Positions 34,901 through 41,340 of a DNA stretch of 64,000 bases are shown here, piece after piece; position 1 is the first letter of the stretch, and every line of letters begins with the position of its first letter. The position numbers and the translations under genes were made by a program. Source of the DNA: Elgaria multicarinata webbii (taxonomy: Eukaryota; Chordata; Lepidosauria; Squamata; Anguidae); the NCBI RefSeq assembly GCF_023053635.1, contig NC_086173.1, positions 134,077,197 through 134,141,196 of the forward strand. The letters run 5' to 3'. Under the pieces are notes generated by a model. That model worked only from the letters and a program-made list of their open reading frames with translations, made no database searches and had not been told where the DNA came from.

Positions 34901-36261
34901 CTCCGATATATTTATTGGAATGCATGGAGCAGGACTTACCCATCTTCTCTTTCTGCCAGACTGGGCTGTCATCTTTGAACTGTAAGCCTCCATGTGGTAC
35001 TCATGCTAGTATGTTTAATATCTTTTTGGGGTGTGCATTTACATAAAGATAGGATTTCCAAATCCTGCTCCAAAGAATGTTTCTAATCGGTGCTATTTAA
35101 TAGATACATGACAGGGAGAGATGCTCTGGCTCTTTCTGTCACAGCAGCTGTCAAACTTATCTTGGTCATACAGATGGTGAAAATCAAGGAACGCTTCTTC
35201 AGGGAGAGACAAACCTCTTCATTAGTTTTGATTAGAGCTTGGCAGCTGATGGCCTCCAAGTTAAATCCAATCTCCGACTCAGATTGGCCTGCTGGTGAAA
35301 CTAGTAGTTGCCAAAGATTATTTCTGAACAGGTCCTCAGGATATTCTAGTCTGACAAGGGAGCCATGTTGGTCCATCCATCCATGTGTGTGTGAAAATGG
35401 CTCCCAGACACACACACACCGCCGCAAATTGTCCACCTCTGGTGTAAAGGATTGATGACTAGATGCAGAAAATTCTGGAGCAAAACAAAGTATATACAAT
35501 TTATTTCCTTGCCTCCTCCTCACTACAGGAGAAGAGCTGGAACAGGAAAACCCAGTCCTCTCAGTTTCCTAGCAGCGGAAGGCCAAGTGCGGGAGAAGGT
35601 GGCCTCTTTTCTAATGAGTCCCCATCATTTCTGCCACTCTGTAGGTACAACTGCGAAGATGAACGCTGCTATTTGGATCTAGCAAGGCTGAGAGGGGTCC
35701 ATTACATCACCTGGCAAAAGAAGGATAAAGTGTTTCCTCAGGATGAGGTAGCGGATGGGAGAGAAGTGACTGTTTTGTTTCTTTGTTTTAAAATTTTCTT
35801 TTACCTTCCTCAGTTCTTCTACGTGAAATATGGTTCTGCTTCTACAGCCCAAATTAAATTCTCTGCTCTGATTAAGGAGTCATTTTATATGAATAGCTGG
35901 AGGAGGAAGAGAAATGAAATTAATTGGCCATTAGTTCAGACTGTCAATAGCGTTGCTGTTAGGTCTTTTCTTACCGACACTGTTGCTTTTGGGCGGATCG
36001 ATAAATCAGTGATTATGAATTAAAATAATTACTCAATTTGCTGCTTGTTTTCCAGCAAAAGAGCTGACTTTGTTTGCTTCCTTAAAAAACCCATTTTAAT
36101 TCCCTTTTCTTCAGGGGCATCATCCAACACTGGGAAAACATCCGAAGTTTACAAATTACTCCTTCAGTGTGGAAGAATTTGTCCGCCTGGTTCTTTTGGC
36201 AGCTGATCATGTATCTCAACATTCCAAGTGGCCATTTAGGAGAAAACACGACGAATTCTAG
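11413..36261 (+). CDS. EOGT: EOGT: EGF domain-specific O-GlcNAc transferase (complete, 15 coding exons)
   Basis: EOGT transfers GlcNAc from UDP-GlcNAc to Ser/Thr between the fifth and sixth cysteines of EGF repeats in the ER lumen; Notch receptors are known substrates. Joining 11413-11622, 13757-13857, 16196-16304, 16406-16500, 18242-18346, 21112-21218, 23795-23898, 28452-28544, 29482-29553, 29733-29819, 31235-31303, 31422-31483, 34862-34981, 35645-35747 and 36115-36261 gives 1584 nt, an open 527-residue protein, the same length as human EOGT. Visible parts: signal peptide ([16 protein letters not shown]), GT61-type catalytic region with [19 protein letters not shown] near 423-441, sequon N354-V-T, and C-terminal HDEF. 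Trp207 and Arg377, changed in human Adams-Oliver syndrome, are conserved. Differences: acidic motif D295-N-E297 and loss of the N263 sequon. The first ATG is used; G at -3 gives a fair Kozak context. Confidence 0.95.
12514..12650. mobile_element. hAT-like fold-back MITE (CAGCCTTCCCC family)
   Basis: Inverted arms 'CTTCCCCATCTGATGCCCTC' and 'GGGGAAGGCTG' surround 'ACAACTCCCAGCAG'/'GCTGGGAGTTGTAG'. A degenerate flank repeat (CCTTACA/TCTTACA) is present. It directly precedes the LINE at 12690. Confidence 0.75.
12685..13592 (+). mobile_element. L2-clade LINE, ORF2 C-terminal part and 3' end
   Basis: An open frame from about 12654 to 13367 encodes the end of a non-LTR reverse transcriptase ORF. 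Landmarks: [65 protein letters not shown] and [12 protein letters not shown], the usual L2/CR1-group order after the catalytic palm. The 3' UTR ends in the hairpin CCGCCCAGAGAGCTTCGGCT...GGGCGG and an AATAAATAAA tail. It is 5'-truncated, lacks the catalytic motifs, and is the best-preserved LINE frame in the window. It lies in EOGT intron 1 in sense orientation. Confidence 0.85.
13757..13857 (+). CDS. EOGT: EOGT coding exon 2 (residues 71-104)
   Basis: Acceptor CTACAG|AAACAC; donor TG|GTAAGT (phase 2). Encodes [20 protein letters not shown] and then RFGYP..., conserved cysteine-rich EOGT sequence. Confidence 0.93.
14003..14185 (+). repeat. tRNA-derived SINE (Sauria-like)
   Basis: Box A 'TTGGTCTAGCGGTTAGAG' and box B 'GGGTTCAAATCC' are intact, followed by 'CACTGGGTCACC', 'CTTCACAGGATG' and a tail with GGAAGGGTAGGATAAAAATT. 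The tail resembles the LINE-derived 3' end of lepidosaur Sauria SINEs. Confidence 0.8.
14462..14690 (+). mobile_element. L2-clade LINE fragment
   Basis: The translation includes [20 protein letters not shown] and [20 protein letters not shown], diverged counterparts of the LINE segment around 12830-12960. It is truncated at both ends. Confidence 0.7.
14691..15582. other. EOGT: EOGT intron 2, unassigned stretch
   Basis: No recognised gene or repeat. Two weakly similar segments ('AGTCAGCTATACAGTAAACC' near 15153 and 'GTCTAGTATACAATAAACC' near 15477, both followed by TACAG.GTAGCCTATTGCAGAC-like sequence) suggest an old internal duplication. Confidence 0.4.
15583..15752. mobile_element. MITE with GGGCCTGTTCAGACAACA ends
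   Basis: Left end GGGCCTGTTCAGACAACAC; right end resembles GTCTCATCTGAACAGAGTC. The interior has the TGGTTAG/CTAACCA motifs of this family. Related copies lie at 16998-17300, 21679-22076, 34022-34120 and 43292-43480. Confidence 0.65.
16062..16140 (-). mobile_element. L2-like LINE 3' tail, minus strand
   Basis: An ATTTATTTATTT run is followed by 'TATATACCGCTCCCATAGCC' and 'GGGCTCTCTGGGCGGTTTAC', the reverse complement of the L2 terminal hairpin. It ends about 55 nt before an EOGT exon. Confidence 0.85.
16196..16304 (+). CDS. EOGT: EOGT coding exon 3 (residues 104-140)
   Basis: Acceptor GCCAG|GGCTAC; donor ATG|GTAAGT. Encodes [20 protein letters not shown], matching the human segment that ends in FWKQADFGY. 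Confidence 0.93.
16406..16500 (+). CDS. EOGT: EOGT coding exon 4 (residues 141-172)
   Basis: Follows a 101-bp intron. Acceptor TGCAG|GGAGAT; donor AG|GTCTGT is less canonical but keeps GT. Encodes [20 protein letters not shown]. Confidence 0.92.
16838..16985 (-). mobile_element. LINE/SINE 3' end fragment, minus strand
   Basis: 'CAGGAAGCTGTATCATATGA' plus 'GTCAGACCAATGATCCATTT' is the reverse complement of the repeat end seen at 46905-47015 ('GGACCAATGGTCTGACTCAG'). Confidence 0.6.
16998..17300. mobile_element. Diverged MITE copies of the TTCAGACAACACGC family
   Basis: 'GGTTCACACAACACACTAAC', 'TTTAGCATGTTGTCTGAACA' and 'GGCTTAGCATGTTGGGTCAA' mark two or more decayed arms. Confidence 0.5.
17770..17942. 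mobile_element. Short inverted-repeat element (AATCCTA...TTACTTCTGAGT type)
   Basis: Begins 'GCAATGCAATCCTACTATAG', has an internal 'CATTGAGGCTTACTCACAAG' and ends 'TTTACTTCTGAGTTAAGATG...AATTGCACTGT'. The same motif pair recurs at 52395-52490 and, decayed, at 26905-26960, 34241-34370, 38785-38850 and 51990-52055. The class is uncertain. Confidence 0.5.
18171..18218 (+). mobile_element. L2-clade LINE 3' tail abutting EOGT exon 5 acceptor
   Basis: 'GTGAACCGCCCAGAGAGTTT' plus 'CGGCTATTGGGCGGTATAAA' and an AATAAAA tail: only the last ~48 bp of the LINE. It stops 23 nt before the exon at 18242. Confidence 0.9.
18242..18346 (+). CDS. EOGT: EOGT coding exon 5 (residues 172-207)
   Basis: Acceptor TTACATTAG|ATTTAA; donor TG|GTAAGA. 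Encodes [20 protein letters not shown] and ...SPLQSW. It ends inside the codon for Trp207, the residue changed in one human Adams-Oliver allele. Confidence 0.93.
18774..18836. repeat. (CTCCA)n pentanucleotide array
   Basis: About 12 perfect CTCCA units. Its repeat peptides (for example HSTPL) on both strands are artefacts. Confidence 0.97.
19470..19940 (+). mobile_element. L2-clade LINE fragment with 3' UTR
   Basis: Translation pieces [20 protein letters not shown] and KALNGLG match the ORF2 C-terminus. 'AATGCACTTCC...' and 'TTGTGCACCACCTTTATGCC' mark a decayed 3' end. Several stops interrupt the frame. Confidence 0.75.
20187..20506. mobile_element. 320-bp fold-back hAT MITE, copy 1 (TSD AATAACAG)
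   Basis: Terminal inverted repeat TAGGGTGACCATATGAAAAG / ATATGGTCACCCTA. The whole element folds on itself: 'GGTGTCATTTG' and 'CAAATGACACC', 'TAACAGTTGCATAG' and its complement lie in opposite arms. Perfect 8-bp duplication AATAACAG at 20179-20186 and 20507-20514. Non-coding; the best-preserved member of the family. Confidence 0.93.
21112..21218 (+). CDS. EOGT: EOGT coding exon 6 (residues 207-243)
   Basis: Acceptor ATGACAG|GTTTGC; donor GCAG|GTACAA. Encodes [20 protein letters not shown] and ...[15 protein letters not shown], conserved with human. Confidence 0.93.
21679..22076. mobile_element. Cluster of nested or tandem MITEs (TTCAGACAACACGC family)
   Basis: 'GGCCTGGTTCAGATGACACT' at 21679 starts one copy. 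A clean inner palindrome runs 21821-21947 (GGCCTCGTGCAGACAACACG ... TGTTGTCTGAACTAGGCC) with arms sharing 'CATGCTGCTTAACCACAAAA'. Further arms end near 22076 ('GTGTTGACTGAACGGGGCC'). Confidence 0.7.
22619..22678. repeat. (ATT)n microsatellite
   Basis: About 20 ATT units in EOGT intron 6. Confidence 0.95.
22928..22979. repeat. (CTGT)n(CTTT)n compound microsatellite
   Basis: About five CTGT units run straight into about eight CTTT units. Confidence 0.95.
23795..23898 (+). CDS. EOGT: EOGT coding exon 7 (residues 243-277)
   Basis: Acceptor CTTTCAG|GTGTTA; donor ACT|GTAAGT. Encodes [20 protein letters not shown] and ...[11 protein letters not shown]. Residues 263-265 are T-N-L where human has N-N-S, so that N-glycosylation sequon is absent. 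Confidence 0.93.
24784..24897 (+). mobile_element. CR1 LINE 3' terminus
   Basis: 'GGACAGCCATTTGTCAGGGA', 'GGTTGGACTCGATGGCC' and a terminal TATTCTATGATTCTATGG. The 8-mer ATTCTATG repeat is the CR1 signature end. Confidence 0.93.
25078..25200 (-). mobile_element. LINE 3' tail, minus strand (L2-like)
   Basis: 'AAACCATTTATATACCGCCT' and 'CATCAAGGCAGTGTACACC' fit a reversed L2-type terminal hairpin and UTR, diverged from the main family. Confidence 0.5.
25385..26055 (+). mobile_element. L2-clade LINE, ORF2 C-terminus and 3' end
   Basis: Starts in 'TACTGCATTGCGCTCTACGT' (the [10 protein letters not shown] region) and runs through 'GCATTGGCTGCCTGTG' (HWLPV) and 'TGGAATGATCTCCCTGACGA' to 'CCGCCCAGAGAGCTTCGGCT' and an AATAAT tail. 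In-frame stops and frame changes mark it as dead. Confidence 0.88.
26459..26530. mobile_element. Half of a hAT-like fold-back MITE (CAGCCTTCCCC family)
   Basis: 'CAGCCTTGCCCAATCTAGTG' plus 'CCTCCAGATGTGTTGGACTA' is the left arm only. Confidence 0.6.
27517..27540. repeat. (GT)n microsatellite
   Basis: Eleven GT units, then ACACAA. Confidence 0.9.
27715..28335 (-). mobile_element. CR1 LINE, ORF2 C-terminus and 3' UTR, minus strand
   Basis: Begins 'GGAACATAAGAAGAGCTCTG' and 'CAGACCAAGGTCCATCTAAT' (3' UTR), then goes back into ORF2: 'TTCCCTATTAAAGCCATCCA' and 'ATCATGTCTCCCCTCACTTG', whose complement encodes the L.GDMI segment of CR1 ORF2. The longest CR1 copy in the gene; no open frame. Confidence 0.85.
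28452..28544 (+). CDS. EOGT: EOGT coding exon 8 (residues 278-308), altered acidic motif
   Basis: Acceptor GCCCAG|AGTGCC; donor AGA|GTATGG. Encodes [16 protein letters not shown], then [15 protein letters not shown]. The D-N-E at 28503-28511 stands where human EOGT has D295-Y-D297, a stretch recorded as needed for full activity. Confidence 0.93.
28864..29175. mobile_element. 320-bp fold-back hAT MITE, copy 2 (left end lost)
   Basis: Starts at 'AAAAGGAGGACAGGGCTCCT' without the first ~15 bp and ends 'ATGGTCACCCTA'. Both arms are otherwise present. Confidence 0.88.
29482..29553 (+). CDS. EOGT: EOGT coding exon 9 (residues 309-332)
   Basis: Acceptor TTCCTAG|GTCTGC; donor TTG|GTGAGT. Encodes [20 protein letters not shown] and NTPL. 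Confidence 0.93.
29733..29819 (+). CDS. EOGT: EOGT coding exon 10 (residues 333-361)
   Basis: Acceptor GATTTCAG|ATCTCT; donor AAG|GTATTA. Encodes [20 protein letters not shown] and LNVTQEGPK; the sequon at Asn354 is kept. Confidence 0.93.
30146..30266. mobile_element. hAT-like fold-back MITE (CAGCCTTCCCC family)
   Basis: Arms 'CCCAACCTGGCAGCCTCCAC' and 'GGGCACCAGGTTGGGGAAG' around 'ACAACTCCCATCACCCC'/'TTGGAGTTGTAGTC'. Confidence 0.75.
30267..31200. other. EOGT: EOGT intron 10, unassigned stretch
   Basis: No recognised repeat or gene. The 116-codon frame at 30389-30739 has no family similarity that I can see. A long C/T tract at 31201-31230 is the pyrimidine tract of the next acceptor. Confidence 0.45.
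31235..31303 (+). CDS. EOGT: EOGT coding exon 11 (residues 362-384)
   Basis: Acceptor CAATAG|GGTGGG after a 10-C tract; donor GAG|GTTGGA. Encodes [23 protein letters not shown] in full. Arg377, changed to Gln in human Adams-Oliver syndrome 4, is present. Confidence 0.93.
31422..31483 (+). CDS. EOGT: EOGT coding exon 12 (residues 385-405)
   Basis: Acceptor TTCCTAG|CTTGCA; donor AA|GTAAGT. Encodes [25 protein letters not shown] begins within about 20 nt of the donor. Confidence 0.93.
31500..31892 (+). mobile_element. L2-clade LINE 3' end (second subfamily)
   Basis: An open stretch 31505-31741 encodes [20 protein letters not shown] ... [20 protein letters not shown] ... [10 protein letters not shown], the end of ORF2. 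The 3' hairpin differs from the main family: 'CGCCGCTCCGAAATTTTTTC' and 'AATGAGGAGCAGTATATAAA'. In sense orientation within EOGT intron 12. Confidence 0.85.
32478..33300 (-). mobile_element. CR1 LINE (minus) carrying two further CR1 pieces
   Basis: The outer copy appears as 32478-32500, 32578-32785 and 33240-33300. A CR1 3' end in plus orientation (32501-32577, ending ATTCTATGATTCTATGG) interrupts it first. A second CR1 in minus orientation (32786-33240) interrupts it again; its minus-strand frame encodes [20 protein letters not shown] and [16 protein letters not shown], typical CR1 ORF2 C-terminal sequence. Confidence 0.85.
33595..33724. mobile_element. GGCC-ended fold-back MITE, copy b (3-bp TSD TGA)
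   Basis: Arms GGCCTTAGCTAGACCTAAGG and CCTTAGGTCTAGCTAAGGCC are perfect inverted repeats for 20 bp. The flanks are TGA (33592-33594) and TGA (33725-33727). Confidence 0.88.
34022..34120. mobile_element. 99-bp palindromic MITE (TTCAGACAACACGC family)
   Basis: GGCCTGGTTCAGACAACACG ... CGTGTTGCTTGAACCAGGCC with 'AACCATTTTGTGGTTAAG' near the centre: nearly a perfect palindrome. Flanking triplets TAT and AAT match in two of three bases. Confidence 0.85.
34433..34556. mobile_element. Short fold-back MITE (AATCCTATGCA ends)
   Basis: Arms 'GGGCCCAATCCTATGCATTT' and 'GTGCATAGGATTGTGCCC' are inverted; centre 'CAATTCCCAGCATCGCTGGC'. Part of a copy also lies at 52266-52340. Confidence 0.75.
34862..34981 (+). 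CDS. EOGT: EOGT coding exon 13 (residues 405-445), core of GT61 region
   Basis: Acceptor TTTCCCTAG|AGAGCT; donor CT|GTAAGC. Encodes [20 protein letters not shown] and [15 protein letters not shown]...FEL. The GMHGAGLT block is the most conserved stretch of the family. Confidence 0.94.
35645..35747 (+). CDS. EOGT: EOGT coding exon 14 (residues 445-479)
   Basis: Acceptor CTGTAG|GTACAA; donor GAG|GTAGCG. Encodes [20 protein letters not shown] and [15 protein letters not shown] longer frame running through the exon into both introns is read-through, not an alternative protein. Confidence 0.93.
36115..36261 (+). CDS. EOGT: EOGT coding exon 15 (residues 480-527 and stop)
   Basis: Acceptor CTTCAG|GGGCAT; TAG stop at 36259-36261. 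Encodes [20 protein letters not shown] ... [11 protein letters not shown]. The last four residues, HDEF, replace the HDEL ER-retrieval signal of human EOGT. Confidence 0.94.
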   Translation, partial: GHHPTLGKHPKFTNYSFSVEEFVRLVLLAADHVSQHSKWPFRRKHDEF

Positions 36262-36763
36262 GTCAAATATCAAGCCTTACATAATATTTTATACACTGAA
36301 GTGTTTTAAAATGTCACCTGTTTTGACATACAATCATAAATAGCTAATGTTTTTTTTTTTCTTGGAGAGAAAAGGGTTAAAGGTTAAGGAATAGGAGTTG
36401 TATGTTATATCTCCCTCCAAACATGTCATTTCTGTATTTTTATTTTCTTACTATCCACTCTCTTCCTAATTTTACTTGAGGAATTTGCATTATGCAAGAT
36501 CTATTTATTAAGATGATGGTTTGCACTGCTTTCCTCCTATTTATTTTAGGCTTGGTCGCTCTCGTTGATAGAAAGGGTCAGAATTGTTTTAATGCTGTGG
36601 TTAAAGATAAGCACATTGGATCTTGCTTTCCCTGCTTCCTCTTTAAAATGTACCAGAGCTTTCCTGCTTTGCCCCAACTCTCTTTATTGTGTTTGCAAGA
36701 CACTCCATGGCACTATGATCCAGCTGAGTTTTAAATAGGAAATATGGGGCCACGAAAGGCATG

Positions 36764-36814
<51 letters not shown>

Positions 36815-37120
36815 AACTACATTATGGCAAACACAATTTTTAAAAGCAGTCCCAGAGCAAGGAGCAGCTTTGGGAGCAAGGTTTTTGGCAGGAAACCGTG
36901 GCAAGGCTCCATTCCAAATAGGGGAGTATGTTTTGGATTGGGGGCCCTGTGGCTGCTTTGACTTCAAAGTAAAAGTGGCCAATTTAAGTGTGTTTGGCCC
37001 TGACATATCTCTCATCCCTGCAGATTTTAAAGCTAGTTTAATTTGTTCTCGGATCTTGTTTTGGGGCGTCTCCAGACAGGCGTTTCCTCCTCTGTTTTAC
37101 CGCTTATTCCTGTTCCAGAT
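36262..37120 (+). other. EOGT: EOGT 3' untranslated region (proximal part)
   Basis: Sequence after the stop contains no canonical AATAAA before 37254, and that one lies inside a later transposon insertion. An ATTAAA at 38553-38558 and AATAAA at 42167-42172 or 43177-43182 are distant candidates. The true end of the transcript cannot be set by eye. Confidence 0.5.
36769..36813. repeat. (GT)n microsatellite
   Basis: About 22 uninterrupted GT units 0.5 kb past the EOGT stop. Confidence 0.95.
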
Positions 37121-37130
37121 TCTTTCCGGG

Positions 37131-37388
37131 CAGGGCTGGTGCTACCATTAGGCCAGCTAGGCAGCCGCCTAGGGTGCAGACCTCGGAGGGGCGCAGTACT
37201 GCCCTTTAAGGGTCACAGTTTTATACAAATTAGCTGTTTTAAGAAAAAAACATAATAAAAGGAAAGTAAAATAGTTCAGAAACTCTTCTTGAACAGATGA
37301 ATCAAAGTTGGCAAAAATAAAAATAAAAAAATGGGGGTGCAAGTAGCTTGCCTTGCCTACAGCGCAAAATAGTTTGGCACTGGCCCTG
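37131..37388. mobile_element. 258-bp hAT-like element (CAGGGC ends)
   Basis: Ends CAGGGCTGGTGCTACCATTA and TTTGGCACTGGCCCTG; the first ~12 bp are inverted repeats. The flanks TTTCCGGG (37123-37130) and TTTTCGGG (37389-37396) match at seven of eight positions, as expected for hAT. Non-coding. Confidence 0.8.
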
Positions 37389-37550
37389 TTTTCGGGAATT
37401 AAATGAGGTCTTTATACAGCTGGGTTTTTTTTAACGCATAATGCTATATCCCATTTGGAAAGGTGGGTGGAGCTTGGCAGGACGCTATCAGCTGTCCACC
37501 CCTCTGGTGTAGCCCCTCCCCTCTCGGTATGAAATGAAACACTTCCTTAC

Positions 37551-37922
37551 AAGTTCAGAAATTGTGTGTTTGGAGATACACGCCCACCCCCGCCATGCAA
37601 GTCAGTATTGTACCTGTAAAAGCAACAGTAACACTTTTCTCATTTGTGTATACACTGGGAGAGGGGATTGAGTGGAAGGGGGGGGGTTACACTTCTCTCC
37701 TGTGTGCATGTGAGGATTGAATAGAAAGGGCTAAAAGTTTTCCGGGCAGCACCTGCAGAGCAGCCCCCCTCCCCATTGTTAAGCGTCAATTCTTCACAAG
37801 TTCCGAAGTCTGCGTCGTCAGAGGTCTGCCTCCCCCAGCCCCATGTGCAAATCAATATGGTCCTTGTAAAAGCAAGAGTCTCATTTGAGTATACACTGGG
37901 AGAGGGGATTAAATGGAAACAG
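37551..37922. repeat. Diverged tandem duplication, about 245-bp period
   Basis: 'AAGTTC.GAA', 'TGTAAAAGCAA' and 'GTATACACTGGGAGAGGGGA' occur in the same order at 37551-37679 and 37798-37922. The shared 20-mer sits at 37648 and 37889. Confidence 0.75.
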
Positions 37923-38339
37923 GTTGCATGTGCTCACGTCCATTGCAACCACCATTATGGAGCTGAACAGGAGCAAAATGGCGGAGGGGCAGAGGCGTGG
38001 GTGGAGACATTCCTGATACCAACACTGCACCACCCAACCAGCCCACACAAAGCAGGACATAGTGCAATGGAAGGATTGCAAAGGGAGACGATGGCAGTTT
38101 CATCGCATGACCACAAAAGATACCGAATTCCCCCATAGCAAAATAACACACGAAAAGGGGGGGGGGAAAGACATGAGACAACAACTGCATAGCGACAGCA
38201 TCATGTAAAGCGCGCAGGAAAAGCTGTGACCAAGCCATGATGATCGCACGAAAAAACTCCCGTCTGAAGATGCCCCTTGTTTCTATTGCTGCGTCCATCC
38301 ATTTCAAGATTAGAGTGGTCACATATGCTTTTGATTAAC

Positions 38340-39060
38340 CAATGTAGCAAACTGAATCTGTGGCTCATCTGTGTGTGTGTGTGGAGGGATGCAGGTGATG
38401 TAGCAAATGCAATGTTGCTTCCTCCCCCAGCAGTACACTCTAAATTTCTGAACTACTGTGCTGTGCAAAATATGAATACTTTCCTGGAAAGGAAGTGGTG
38501 TGTTTTGTTTGGTAGCCCTTGTATTTTAAACTGTCCTGCTGTAAATTTGAAAATTAAAGGGAAAAACCTATCATCAGGACAGTATAGAATGTGTTACTGT
38601 ACAGGTAACTTAACTATGTTTTCTTTAACTTGCATATATTCTCTAAAATGTTATCCTTATACATGACATTTTATTTAAAATTTAAAGTACTGTAACATTT
38701 CATAAATGTTCTATTTTTTATCTTTTGCACTACATTGTTTTCTGGAAAAATATAACTATATGTATATGCTTAACACATTCCAGTCCTGAGCACATTTATT
38801 TGGAAGCAGGTCCCTTTGACTTCGGGTTGAATGTGTATGTCCTAAGGCCTTATCCACAGCATAGCTGTGCTACAGAGAATGCCCTGTCATTCTCATGAAT
38901 GTAACCCAATGCTCTTACCTAGCTGTGCAAGGTATAAACACGCTGGATTTACTTCCATGTTTTCTCTCTCTGCCATGCATTACATTTCTGCCGTTTTTTT
39001 TATCTTGCCCACTTAGCTATGGCCATTGGATTGGATCCAGACTTAGTCATGCTTATAGTA
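38340..39060. other. AT-rich flank, possibly distal EOGT 3' UTR
   Basis: No repeat is recognised apart from short inverted-element pieces near 38785-38850 and 39030-39065. An ATTAAA lies at 38553-38558. Confidence 0.35.
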
Positions 39061-39113
39061 CACTCTAGGGTGACCATATGCTGCAGGGACACCTGGATAT
39101 GTGCCGCATTATT

Positions 39114-39434
39114 TAGGGTGGCCATATGAAAAGGAGGACAGGGCTCCTGTATCTTTAACAGTTGCATAGAAAAGGGAATTTCAGCAGGTGTCATTTGTAT
39201 ATATAGAGAACCTGATGAAATTCCCTCTTCATCAGAACAGTTAAAGGTGCCAGGAGTTATACTAGAGTGACCAGCTTTAAAAGAGGGCAGGGCACCTGCA
39301 GCTTTAACTGTTGTGATAAAGAGGGAATTGCACCAGGTTCTCCATATATACAAATGACACCTGCTGAAATTCCCTTTTCTATGCAACTGTTAAAGATACA
39401 GGAGCCCTGTCCTCCTTTTCATATGGTCAGCCTA
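39114..39434. mobile_element. 320-bp fold-back hAT MITE, copy 3
   Basis: TAGGGTGGCCATATGAAAAG ... CATATGGTCAGCCTA with both arms complete. A lone TAGGGTGACCATATG lies just upstream at 39066-39080. No clear 8-bp flank repeat. Confidence 0.88.
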
Positions 39435-41340
39435 TGTGTGTGTTTTCTAACATTATGTACATCAGAGGTCCCTAACCTTTGCGGACCTGTGGGAACATTT
39501 AAAATATGAGAAACTGCTGTGGGCAGCACCACAAAATAGGTCCCATGGAGGATATAGCTAGTCATGTAATGACTGCCAATGGGGCCTGGTTAACCAAAAA
39601 TGAGCTAAAGAGATGTAGGGGAATGTGGAGAGATTTAGATTTCCGTCAGACGGGGCGAAATCATGCTCCCCTACTGTCACTTCTCCAGTCTTGCTTTTGT
39701 TGCTCAATACTTTCTCAGAGTGGAAAGAGGAAGTAAACAATGAGTACGTGGCCCATTGAGTGGGCCGCTTCTGTTGCGCCGCTTGTCCCCCACACAGCAG
39801 GAGATAGCTGCATAACAGGAGATAGTTTTCTGAAGATTTTCTGACCTTCCTTTTAATGAATCATTTTAGTTTTGACAGAAGTCCTCTATTATAATTGTAC
39901 ATGACTTTTGGATAATTTTTTTTACTCATATGTTTCATGGGCAGCTTTTCATACAATTTAATAGCACTGTAGTATCTGTTCCCAAGTGGTTAAACAACGC
40001 TTAGAACCCAGAAGAGAAGGTTGTATGTAAGAAGAGCCCCATTACAGTGCTGTAAAATACCTGTACCTAATGTCTTGGGAACTAAGGAGCAACTGCCTAA
40101 ATACAGCTAGCTGCCCATGGCACAAGTATAATCGTCCATTGGAACTATGGCACCTAAAATTATGTAAACTAAGAGAGCAGACATCGGACTGCTCCGTCAA
40201 TAGAGGTGCCCAGTCCTCCAATTTTCTTGTTTTAAACTAGAAGGGCCTCTCCTTCCCCCTAAGCAGACATAGGTACAAGAAAAGCTTTGAGTTGTACCCC
40301 CTATTTGTTGTTCTTACAACAGACCCATTGAAATGAAGTTAGACTAACATTGGACAGCAAGAGAAATGTGCTGGCACAAACCTATGTTGACTTGAGATTC
40401 TGAATGAGTTTATATCAAGTTTTGCAGCCCAGAACCAGTTCTCCAAAGCCTCAAAGAAAACCCTTCCTTATTGGTATGCAAAAGCAGGAAAGTTTTATAT
40501 TAAGTGTAAAGACTTGAGTGGTATGTAACCATGGATATTATTGACTTCTATTTTTTTAACAATCATAAGCAATTTCATAGAGTGTGGGCCCATTTGCTGT
40601 CTGCCTATAGGGGGGAAATGAATTACTGTAAGAGTAGCTTACATATAGAACTCCCGTGACTTGAAGTATTGCAACAGAAAACTAGAGATCTCTGAAATGG
40701 AATGAATTATGAGAGTTGCTTCCCCTTCTTGGACTAGGGCAGTTGACTGAGAAAACTGTGTTTATAGAACTTGAAAGGAACTGTAAAAGCAAAATTGTAC
40801 TTCATTTGTGTTTGCCGGGGGGGGGGGGGAGGGGAGGGTACTTTTCAAAATGCACTGATTTTTTTTTAAAAAAAAATTGCATTGGTTTTTAAGCTTCATT
40901 TTTAACAAAGCAAAACTTTATACTGATAAGTGCCAGTGCGGTTTTATAAAAGTACATTAAAAAAAGGAAACCAGGCAAACACTGAAAAATGCAGAATTTT
41001 TTTGCAAATTGACTTTTTCATACAAACCGTTAAATTGCTGTAAATATTTAGGATATGTATTTTACAGGGTTTTGCATGAAAGCATTTACAGCCTTGAACA
41101 AATGTTTAGCCCTTTAACACCCATCTCATCAGCAGTAAGCATAAATCCTTGGAAGTTGACTCAGGATGGTATGCAGGTTCTGACTGGTACATCTAATACA
41201 CCAAGTGGGATGCAGCTACATTTTTGTGGCATCCTGCAATGATATCTGCTTATAACATTAGGTATGTGCTTGGCATGAGGGTCATGTAAGGGAAAGGAAA
41301 CAAACACACTCTTCCCTCTCCCACTGCATGAGATAAAAAT
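39435..41340. other. Unassigned flank, including a G-rich tract
   Basis: No gene or repeat family recognised. A run of 13 G, then A-GGGG-A-GGG, lies at 40817-40838. The AT-rich stretch 40550-41260 resembles untranslated sequence but nothing confirms it. Confidence 0.4.

Noticed and set aside
35463-36023. 186-codon frame as an alternative EOGT product
   Set aside because: It is exon 14 read through into both introns; the splice sites are canonical and the flanking residues match nothing.
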